Shown in pieces: positions 55,837 to 64,000 of a stretch of DNA of 64,000 nt. The notes under the pieces are model-generated. The model was given only the letters and a program-made list of their open reading frames with translations. It had not been told where the DNA came from and made no database searches. Position 1 is the stretch's first letter; the number at the start of each line of letters is the position of its first letter. Source of the DNA: Coptis chinensis. Lineage: Eukaryota; Streptophyta; Magnoliopsida; Ranunculales; Ranunculaceae. The translations under genes were made by a program, and so were the position numbers. The DNA is taken from contig CM027385.1 of the NCBI GenBank assembly GCA_015680905.1, positions 17,986,501 through 18,050,500 of the forward strand. The letters are read 5' to 3'.

Positions 55837-58258
55837 ACTACTTTTTAGAGAATGACTGAATATCAGTCACTCTCTAAAAAGTAGCTACTTAAGTTAACTT
55901 CAAAATAAGTATGAAAGTAAAACTTTACTTAGAAAATAAATTCAACCCTAATATTTTGTGATTATGAAGCACTCTTCATAAAGATTATCTCCACGAAATA
56001 TTAACGCATTTGGAAACCTCTAACATAGATAAAAATTGTTGTTAATTTTAAAAAGAAATCTAATAGTCTAGAAATGTCGAGTTTTTACAATCATTTTTTG
56101 CCAATGTTAGAGGTTTCAAAATAAGCTGAAATTTTGTGGAGATGATCTTAATGTTAAGCATATCATATCCACAAAAAGTTAGGGTTAAATTTATTTTCTA
56201 GGTAAAGTTTTTACTTACTTATTTATTTTAAGTTAACTTAAGTAGCTACCTTTTAGAGAATTACTGTATATCAGTCCTTCTCTAAAAAGTAGCTACTTAA
56301 GTTAAATTAAAAATAAGTACGTAAGTAAAACTTCACTTAGAAAATAAATTCAATCCTAATGTTTTGTGGTTATGAAGCACTCATCATAAAGATTATCTGC
56401 ACAAAATTTTAACGCATTTGGAAACCTCTAATGTAGATAAAATTTGTTGTTATTTTTAAAAAGAAATCTATTAGTCCAGAAATGTCGAGTTTTTACAGTC
56501 ATTTTTTGCCAATGTTAGAGGTTTCGAAATGACTTAAAATTTTGTGGAGATAATCTTAATGTTAAGTATATCATATCCACAAAAAATTAGGGTTGAATTC
56601 ATTTTCTAGGTGAAGATTTTACTTATGTATTTATTTTAAGTTAACTTAAGTAGATACTTTTTTGAGAATTACTGTATATCAGTCATTCTCTAAAAAATAG
56701 CTACTAAAGTTAACTTAAAAATAAGTACGTAAGTAAAACTTCACTTAGAAAATGAATTCAACCATAATAATTTGTGGTTATGAAGCACTCCTCATAAAGA
56801 TTATCTCCACAAAATTTTATGGCATTTGGAAACCTCTAACATAGATAAAAATTGTTGTTATTTTTAAAAAGAAATCTAATAGTCCAGAAATTTCAAGTTT
56901 TTGCAATCATTTTTTGCCAATGTTAGAGGTTTCCAAATGAGCTGAAATTTTATAGAGATGATCTTAATGTTAATTATATCATATCTAGAAAATATTATGG
57001 TTGAATTCATTTTCTAGGTGAAGTTTTACTTACGTACTTATTTTTAAATTAACTTAAGTAGCTACTTTTTAGAGAAGGACTGTATAAGTACATAAGTAAA
57101 ACTTCACCTAGAAAATGAATTCAACCATAATATTTTCTGGATATGATATACTTAACATTAAGATCATCTCCACAAAATTTTAGCTCATTTGGAAACCTCT
57201 AACATTGGCAAAAAATGATTGTAAAAACTCGAAATTTCTAGACTATTAGATTTCTTTTTAAAAATAACAACAATTTTTATCTATATTAGAGGTTTCCAAA
57301 TGCATTAAAATTTTGTGGAGATGATCTTGATGATGAGTGCTTCATAACCACAAAATATTAGGGTTGAATTCATTTTCTAAGTGAAGTTTTACTTACGTAC
57401 TTATTTTTAAGTTAACTTAAGTAGCTACTTTTTAGAGAAGGACTGATACAGTAATTCTCTAAAAAGTAACTACTTAAGTTAACTTACAATAAGTACATAA
57501 GTAAAAACATCACCTAGAAAATGAATTCAACCCTAATTTTCTGTGGATATGATAAACTTAATATTAAGATCATCTCCACAAAATTTCAGCTCATTTGGAA
57601 ACCTCTAACATTGACAAAAAATGATTGTAAAAACCCAACATTTCTGGACTAATAGATTTCTTTTTATAAATAACAACATTTTTTATCTTTGTTAGAGGTT
57701 TCCAAATGCGTTAAAATTTTATGGAGACAATCTTTATGATGAGTGCTTAATAACCACAAAATATTATGGTTGAATTCATTTTCTAAGTGAAGTTTTACTT
57801 ACGTACTTATTTTTAAGTTAATTTAAGTAGCTACTTTTTAGAGAAGGACTGATATACAATAATTCTATAAAAAGTAGCTACTTAAGTTAACTTAAAATAA
57901 ATATGAAACTAAAAACATAACCTATAAAATGAATTCAATCCCAATTTTTGTGGATATGATATACTTAAGATTAAGATCATCTTTACAGAATTTCAGCTCA
58001 TTTGGAAACCTCTAACATTGGCAAAAAATGATTGTAAAAACTCGACATTTCTAGACTATTAGATTTCTTTTTAAAAATAACAACAATTTTGATCTATGTT
58101 AGAGGTTTTCAAATGCGTTAAAATTTTGTGCAGATAATCTTTACGATTAGTGCTTCATTATCACAAAATATTAGGGTTGAATTCATTTTTTAAGTGAAGT
58201 TTTACTTACGTACTTATTTTTATATTAAATTAAGTAGCTACTTTTTAGAGAAGGACTG
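55837..58258. mobile_element. Palindromic array of six MITE-like units (three forward, three reverse)
   Basis: A 22-base terminal fragment (55837-55858) is followed by copies at 55864-56266, 56272-56674 and 56680-57082 (forward), then 57083-57445 (5'-truncated), 57449-57851 and 57857-58258 (reverse). Full copies are 402-403 bp. Starts of copies 1-3 are exactly 408 bp apart, as are copies 5 and 6. Each unit is itself an imperfect palindrome: CAGT-CTCTCTAAAAAGTAGC ends, arms with 'TTTGGAAACCTCTAACA' and its complement, and a middle around 'AAAAAGAAATCTAATAG'. Spacers between forward copies are TATAT. No coding capacity; class II, superfamily not assigned. Confidence 0.88.
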
Positions 58259-58269
58259 TATATATATAT

Positions 58270-58486
58270 AAGTTCAGTTTATATAAAGTGTTCTTGCTGC
58301 TGACTGATCACTTCCGCATTAATCAGGTGTTTTACCTAATCTCGCTTTTTCTTTGGTATCAGAGCCCTTGTAATATAATTCCAAATATATAAATAAAAGT
58401 TTAGTTTATATCAAGTGCTCTTGTTGCTAACTGATCACTTCCGTATTAATCAAGTGTTTTACCTGATCTCTCTTTTTCTTTGTATC
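58270..58486 (+). repeat. Two-copy direct repeat with a PBS-like motif
   Basis: Two copies (58270-58355, 58397-58482) share 'ACTGATCACTTCCG', 'ATTAATCA', 'GTGTTTTACCT' and 'CTTTTTCTTT'. The first is followed by TGGTATCAGAGCCC (58354-58367), which matches the initiator-Met tRNA PBS used by Ty1/copia elements; the second is followed by GTATCTCGGCTCC, a damaged form. This could be the end of a decayed copia LTR present twice. No CA dinucleotide closes the supposed LTR, so this is tentative. Confidence 0.35.
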
Positions 58487-58487
58487 T

Positions 58488-58874
58488 CGGCTCCTAAAAT
58501 GATCTTAAAATAAGTACCAAATCTAAACAACCCACAACTTCACCTACAAAATGAGTTGAATCCTATTTTTTTGTGGATATGATCTACTGACCATAAAGAT
58601 CATCTCTACAAAAATTCAGCTCGTTCGACAATTTTTAACATTGACATAAGATTATTGCAAAAACTCGACATTTCTAGACAGTTAAATATTTTCTTAAAAG
58701 TGGACAACAATTTTTATCTAGGTTAGAGGATAGAAAACAAGATGAATTTTTGTAAAGATGATATTTATGGTCAGTAGATCATATCCACAAAAAATTAGGA
58801 TTTAATTCATTTTATAGGTGAAGTTGTAGGTTATTTTAGATTTGGTACTTATTTTAAGATTTTTTTAGGAGCCG
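58488..58874. mobile_element. MITE of 387 bp related to the array units
   Basis: Terminal inverted repeats start CGGCTCCTAAAA and pair with TTTTAGGAGCCG at the right end, with pairing continuing for about 75 bases. Internally it shares with the array 'GTGGATATGATC', 'AAAGATCATCT', 'AAAACTCGACATTTCTAGAC' and 'ACAACAATTTTTATCTA'. Ends differ from those of the array. No coding capacity. Confidence 0.8.
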
Positions 58875-59447
58875 GGCATATATATATATATATAGGTAGT
58901 CTCTTTGCTACTGCAACTGGGAAGACTGGTATGATTTCATTACTCTGTTATTAACCCAGTAGTAATAAATTGTTCATCTCTTCTCGATATTCGTTAACTT
59001 TGTTATTTGTTTGATTGTTTTAGACATCGCGATATTTACACATCTTGTTTTTAGAGGATTGATTGATATTTATACATTGGTTTTAGAAATCTCGATATAG
59101 TTGCAATGATTTTCTGTTTGCTAAAGTTTTTTTTTTATAAAGGCAATATATTTAGAAGTGGTGGACATCCGTGGGCTGAGTGTTATAAACAACATTGATT
59201 GGATTTATGTTTCCATTATGAGCCTCTAAGTAGAGAGTTGTTTTACTTAGTTTTAATTTCTAATTGTATCTTTGTGTCTTGGTAAGAAAATTATTATTCA
59301 TGCCTATATAAAGGCACACTCTCTCATTCTCAATAATCAATTGGTAATAGTAGTTTTTCTTCCCCTTCAAATTGTTGTATTTATTATTTTTGCACGAGTT
59401 TTTTTCTTTGAGTTATTAGATTATAACATATTGTCAGAACTATTCTT
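58875..59447. other. AT-rich unannotated DNA
   Basis: Begins with a (TA)n run at about 58881-58896. No gene supported; the + strand frame 59272-59541 is hydrophobic, lacks a recognisable domain and overlaps tandem repeats. Confidence 0.4.
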
Positions 59448-59690
59448 ACTTCTTATTCTAATCATTTGTGATGAGATACAAGCAAGTAACGTTAGTAGGG
59501 TAATTATATATAGGTTTCTTGCTTCTTACTCTTCGTTGTGAGATAAGAGCAAATAACCTTAGCATGATAACTATATATATAAGTTTCTGACTTCTTATTC
59601 TTATTCTTTGTGATGAGATAAGTGCAAGTAACCTTAGCATGGTAAATGTATAGGTTTTGCTTCTTATTTATAAGAATGAGAAGTAAGAGC
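59448..59690. repeat. Tandem array of a ~70-bp unit, about 3.5 copies
   Basis: Units starting near 59448, 59518, 59587 and 59655 share 'CTTCTTATTCT', 'TGTGATGAGATA', 'GCAAGTAACCTTAGCATG' and 'TATATATAGGTTT'. Just after the array, 'GATAACGTGTTGTAAT' (59698-59713) is the reverse complement of a motif often found next to copia LTRs; this hints at a reverse-oriented copia leader. Confidence 0.65.
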
Positions 59691-60557
59691 AGTATTGATA
59701 ACGTGTTGTAATCTAATTGTTTAGAGATAAAAATATATGCAAGATGTCAATAATATGGGGGACAGGAGAAACCTATTCTTATTTCTTGTGTATTGAAAAT
59801 GGGAGATGGCATGCCACTATAAAGATATAGTTGTACGTAACCTCCTTCTCTACTAAAAGCCCCATGGTGGGCATCCATGGATGGTCAATGCCATTTATAA
59901 ACTTCCTTTTGGATGTTCTGTACTTCTAAGTTTATAGCCTTATATTGAAAACCTTGCTACAAAAAAACCAGTAACGAAGAGAAACAAAAGTGCAAAATTT
60001 ATGAAAACTCAAATTTTGCGTTTGGACAACCATAGTGTTACCTCATTTAAATTTTGTCAAGATTACCTAATGGGAAAAAATCCGATTTAAGGAAAAAGAG
60101 TGCAACACCATAAGTCCTTACAACTCCTGGAACATCAATATATGTAGCTGTGGAAGTAATTATAGTAAAAGCCATACTTGCTCCAGGTTAACATCATATC
60201 ATGGAACCAAATTGAAGCAAAGATTACCTTTATTTTTCTTAAAAAGAATTAAAGAAAAATAGGAGTCGTGTTTATAAGTTAATAGGTGTTATATTCCATT
60301 AGCTCAGAGATAATAATTGAAGTAACAAGAAATTAATGAGAATGAAATCAATGATATATCAAGTGTTTGGATAAGAATTTATCCAAACACATTATTGAAT
60401 CTGCAAGGGAGTATGTTGTGTAAAGAGTGAGACTGTATCTTTAACGGTTGCCTACGTATCCAGAATATGTTTCCAGAATCAAGTCTCTAAAAAACGTAGT
60501 TCATTGTTAAGTGAAGAGTCATATTTATAGAAATAGAAAATAAGAGGTCTAAGAGCA
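59691..60557. other. Unannotated DNA with a perfect hairpin
   Basis: No gene. A 12-bp perfect stem with 4-base loop is at 60363-60390 (GTGTTTGGATAA / TTATCCAAACAC). The rest is AT-rich with nothing further recognised. Confidence 0.4.
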
Positions 60558-60905
60558 CAAGGACTTTCACTAGACAAGACTGGTTAACTTAACATGTGAT
60601 CGGCTCAGGTGATTAACCAGACCTGTGAGCCATCCAAATGTCTAATTTAACATGTGAGCCGTCTAGGTGGAAACTGGAATTGTGAGTCGTCCAAGACTCT
60701 CACTAGATAAGACTGGTTAACTGAACATGTGACCGCTCAGGTGATTATCTAGACCTGTGAGGCGTCCAAGTGTCTAACTGGAACTGTGAGGCATCCAGGT
60801 GGCTGACTGGAACTGTGAGCCGCCTAGGTGGCTAACTGGACATGTGAGCCATCCAGGTATTCAGCTAAGACTTGAGCCATCTAGGTAGCCACTTAAGGTT
60901 TCAAT
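60558..60905. repeat. Minisatellite-like array of a ~29-30 bp unit
   Basis: Repeated words 'CTGTGAGCCGTCCAGGTGG', 'CTAACTGGA' and 'CATGTGA' in about ten variable copies. A larger segment ('AGACTGGTTAACT..AACATGTGA..GCTCAGGTGATTA') occurs twice, about 133 bp apart, showing a second-level duplication. No coding frame. Confidence 0.7.
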
Positions 60906-61005
60906 CAAGATCGGTCACTTAGACTTAATGTAAAGACTAAGTCCCTAATTAAGTCGTTTGCCAGGGTACGAATGTGGAGGTACCACTACAAGAAAATAGA
61001 GTTTA

Positions 61006-61165
61006 TGCCACGGATGTCCCAGATTTTTAGCCACGGACCAAAACCCTCACTTGTTTGGCAACAGACAGGGACCGTAGCTAGTTGACAAAGGTCCGTGACA
61101 AGTTTCTACTGCATTTAGCCACTGTTGGGCTACGGTTAAGGCCGTGGCTGGCGCCACAGTCTTAA
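61006..61165. repeat. Subterminal repeats of the CACTA element
   Basis: Direct and inverted copies of GCCACGG / CCGTGGC, at least six. In En/Spm these motifs bind the element-encoded protein; the function here is inferred from the family. Confidence 0.7.
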
Positions 61166-61347
61166 CCGTTAGATACTTGTGTGAATGTGTTCCAACGGCT
61201 TAAGATCTTCTTTTGTTGTCGTGAACTGTAGGCAAAGATGTACCGTATATATAACATTAAACTCATCGAAAACTAACGAAAAAGAAATGTTCAACCCAAC
61301 GAAGATGAACTCGATCAATCAACATCTTCTCTCGAGATTATGAGATA

Positions 61348-61460
61348 AGAGTTAAAATATCTTGTATTGTCGAAAACAAAAACAAAAAAATAAGTTAAAA
61401 TATCTATCTTGTATTGTCGAAAAAAAAAACAAAAAAAGAAGTTAAAATATCTTGCTGTTT
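61348..61460. repeat. Short tandem duplication inside the CACTA element
   Basis: 'GTTAAAATATCTTGTATTGT' plus an A-rich segment occurs twice, with a third partial copy ('GTTAAAATATCTTGCTG'). Unit about 45-50 bp. Confidence 0.6.
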
Positions 61461-62397
61461 GAAGTTGGGGACGCACTCGGGTGTCTTCTTCTAACGATTC
61501 TCAAAGGTAAGAAATTAGAAATGATATCCTTTGTTCTTTATCATGGTAATTCTATAGATTCACTCTAGGTTTTCAATGTTCATTATGATTCTATGTTTTC
61601 TTGAAATCGAAACCCTAGTTCATGAAAAGTGTTGCTTTATCTTAAAAGGCTGCTAATTTCCTGACGATATAGGATTTGAGAAGGGAAATCCGACTTTCAA
61701 AAATTTTACTGGTCGAATTTCTTATAAATTTTCAAAATGTTTAATTTGGAAATTAAAGAATAGAAGAAATGGAGCTCACAAATATGAGCTGCGCTATCTG
61801 GCTTCTGAACAAGGGTTCTCAATTAGACAACAATTGTAGTGGGGATATTAACTTGAGTCTGTAACACTTTTTTGATGTTGTAGAAATGTGCAAGCTTGGT
61901 CAATTAGAAATTGACGAACTTCTCTTCTTAACTCTGTCTTTGTTCGAATTGAATGGTATGCCCTCTTTAATATTCATGTGTCCCTCAAAACCCTTATTTT
62001 AGAATTGAATTAGAGACTAGAATATCAAAGAAAAAATTAATTGCTATTATTATTATAAAAAAAAAATAGGTACTCTTGGGGTAGTGAAATGGTTTTCAGG
62101 TCGTATTCAACTTGGGTTTTTGTGTTAAGTTACCATAAATTCAAAGGTAAAAAAAAATTCCTTTTTGTTCTTCTCATATAAATTTTGCAGATTGGTTTTT
62201 ATTGTTTTGATTTGAAGACTTGAATGTCCTTATTAGTTTTGTTGATATTCTTATGAGCCTACAATTTGTTTTAAACCTTCATTCATTTGTAAGCGGTTTT
62301 GTTCTTGTATCCCTAATTCCTTGTGTATATAGGTTTATGAAAGAGTACAAATATGAATTTGTTGAGTACGATTTTGAGGGGTAAGTACTCCAGATTT
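61461..62397. other. Unannotated AT-rich interior of the CACTA element
   Basis: No long frame. Splice-like signals are present (for example AAAGGTAAGAAATT at about 61503) but no exons can be supported. Confidence 0.35.
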
Positions 62398-62398
62398 G

Positions 62399-62440
<42 letters not shown>
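62398..62440. repeat. (TA)n microsatellite
   Basis: About 20 uninterrupted TA dinucleotides at 62400-62440. Confidence 0.95.
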
Positions 62441-62442
<2 letters not shown>

Positions 62443-64000
62443 ACTAGCCTTATCAACCATTCTAGTTACAGAACAGTCGATCTCGCTTGGTACTTAAATG
62501 GAAGGTGGAGTTAGGTATAACAATGTTCTAGAATTGAGTATTTCGAGTTAAGGATTGGTACTCATTACTAAGTAACATGGGTAGTCCTAAAGGTGCTGGG
62601 AATTAGCTAACTCTATTTATTATAACTGTAAAATTGTTTTTATTTATATACTGCCATCAATCTTTGAAAAACTTAAGGCTTTGTCCATTTGTTTGTGCCA
62701 AGTTAGTTTGCATTTAGTGCCGCCTCTGCTTCCCGAATTGCACGGTCGTTGACGCCTTCACTGGAAATTCGTCAAACAAAGAAAGGCTGTATTTTTCAGC
62801 TTTTATTATAATTTGTCATATGAAGGACCTGTTAATAGTTTTTTTTTGCTTGAAAGGACATATTAACTGTTACTTTCAATTGGTTCATAGCAAAGTGTAT
62901 ATTTTTTTCTTCTTCAGGTTAGATTGGTTCTTTAGTTGAGGATAATTCTTTATGTGAACTTTGGGTTTCTATACTCGGTGAGTCAGAAGTTGGAACCTTT
63001 TTTTCTATTTATCATTCATTTTTCCTAAGATGATACACACTGTCAATGCTACTTTTATTTGTGATTGATATATACATATAATAATGGGTTATCTTGTATA
63101 TTTAATTGTTCAATATTTGATTGCTTTGTTTGCTTGTATAAATGCTTTGTTTCTACTTGTTGCTTATATTTCTATCCCTGTGAAATTAAAGCTTTGTTGG
63201 CTAGTCAATTTTCTTAGAGAAGCTTCTTATCACATAAACTCTTTCCAACTAGACATTGGCCTTTTAGTGATTCTCTGTTTGTGGAATTGATGTTGTTGCT
63301 TCTCCTGTAAATTACTACCATTTCCGGACTTGTTTGATGAGGTAATGCGACAAAGTATTGAATAGTAATCTATTTTTTGCCACTAAATACTTAAGAGAGC
63401 AATTAGGTTCATAAGTGGTGTTGCTTTTGGCAAATAGGCAGCATCCTAGCTTTGACGCAGTTTGTTTTCTTCGTATCACAGATTTTCAGACTACCATTAA
63501 TTAACTTCTCGTTTAATACTTGTTATAGGAAACTAGTGTAGTGACCCTAATTGTCTTATTTGAAATTTTATTGTATGATTTTGTTTGTTCTTTACAGTAA
63601 AGGTAATGCCCAATAAGCAATAAGCTATGGTCTTATGTATCAAGGTATACCAAAGCTGTTGTAGTTTTTTTAAGGTATACATAAGGTACTTAATTTGGGA
63701 CATGAGATGGTACTTAATTTTTGAAGGTGAAACGGTTTAATTCCAACATATCTATGCTCTTATTATGAAGCTCATAGAAACTGGTAACTGGTGCAGTCGT
63801 AAGAGAGGCAGAAGAACTTCGGGGAGAAAGGTCGTAAGAGTTTTAGTTCTTGTGCATTTTCTTTTGATGGGGCTATTGTCATATTATTGATTCGTACATC
63901 ACTTGGGGTTAATACTTTTCATAATTCCAGACTTTTGATGCCAACAATTGATTGCCCCTCCATGGAACTTTAGAGCAAGAGTATGTACATCCATCACACT
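62441..64000. other. Unannotated AT-rich interior of the CACTA element
   Basis: No gene supported. The longest frame, 63084-63290 (68 codons), is hydrophobic and without a recognisable family. No right-hand CACTA terminus before the window ends. Confidence 0.35.

Larger units (their letters stand above)
49435..55837 (+). mobile_element. Element F: Tat-lineage Ty3/gypsy element, 3' half
   Basis: Begins inside RNase H where E inserted, then integrase (to 50989), a 60-bp tandem array, an antisense gene and a partial 3' LTR. An integrase of 'GQAE.NK' type, an RNase H of 'VYSDSNLVICQANGGF' type, a tandem-repeat 3' region and an antisense ORF are together typical of the Tat lineage (Retand/Grande-like). 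The 5' half (LTR, gag, RT) should lie left of E's lost 3' LTR and is absent from the window. The F target duplicate of E (ATTTG at 49435-49439) cannot be verified. Confidence 0.78.
60984..64000 (+). mobile_element. CACTA (En/Spm-like) transposon, left end; continues beyond window
   Basis: Terminal inverted repeat CACTACAAGAAAA at 60984-60996, the hallmark of plant CACTA elements, preceded by TAC as a possible 3-bp target duplicate. Subterminal repeats follow (61006-61165): GCCACGGA, GCCACGGACC, GGTCCGTG, CTACGG and CCGTGGC in both orientations, the transposase-binding type layout. No complementary TIR is seen before 64000, so the element is either larger than 3 kb or truncated. No transposase domain seen in 61166-64000. 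Confidence 0.8.

Noticed and set aside
63084..63290. 68-codon hydrophobic frame, possible small membrane protein
   Set aside because: AT-rich DNA makes such frames by chance; no family, no context and no conservation evidence.
61461..64000. Host gene with small exons inside the CACTA element
   Set aside because: A few splice-like words exist, but no exon has a coding frame or recognisable domain.

Overview
The window is repeat-dense nuclear DNA from a flowering plant. It is almost wholly nested LTR retrotransposons with DNA-transposon material at the right end. I see no convincing host gene, no rRNA or tRNA gene, and nothing bacterial. Evidence for a plant: Ty3/gypsy proteins of the plant Tat/Athila clade, primer-binding sites (PBS) matching plant tRNA-Asp, a CACTA transposon terminus, MITE-like foldbacks, and dense stop codons and frameshifts typical of decayed transposons.

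Layout. (1) 1-25832 is a chain of relatives of one Athila-like family on the + strand. Element A (gag to 3' UTR) runs 1-10979, then LTR1 (10980-12463). Element B is an internally deleted derivative (12464-14989), followed by LTR2 (14990-16461). A truncated inverted LTR3 lies at about 16464-17785. Element C lacks gag-RT (17786-24339) and ends in LTR4 (24340-25813), which is followed by a PBS. (2) About 25890-30487 and 44960-49434 are two halves of element E, a related family on the - strand. E keeps its 5' LTR (47730-49434) but has lost its 3' LTR. (3) Element D (30488-44954, + strand) interrupts E and is structurally complete: two ~1.48 kb LTRs, PBS, PPT and a 5-bp target duplication GAACA on both sides. 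(4) E itself sits in the RNase H region of element F (49435-55837), a Tat-lineage element with integrase, an 18-unit 60-bp tandem array, an antisense ORF with two apparent introns, and a partial 3' LTR. (5) 55837-58258 is a MITE array with a 408-bp period: three copies forward, then three reverse. A related MITE lies at 58488-58874. (6) 58875-60980 is AT-rich DNA with two minor tandem arrays. (7) A CACTA terminus at 60984 opens an element that runs off the window.

How the parts work together. In A, C and D the order is gag-PR-RT-RNase H-INT, then a G-rich PPT-like motif, an extra gene (ORF2), another PPT-like motif, a GC-rich leader, a second extra gene (ORF3), a ~1.8 kb conserved 3' noncoding block, the real PPT and the LTR. 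All copies are broken, but ORF2, ORF3 and the 3' block recur recognisably in each. The insertion order supported by the sequence is F first, then E into F, then D into E. The A-B-C chain looks like the product of LTR-LTR recombination and inversion, and it probably removed E's 3' end and F's 5' part.

The features most worth checking are the 3+3 inverted MITE array, the two unrecognised extra genes with their duplicated control-like modules, and the spliced antisense gene of F. All coordinates and homologies come from reading the sequence by eye; no database was searched.
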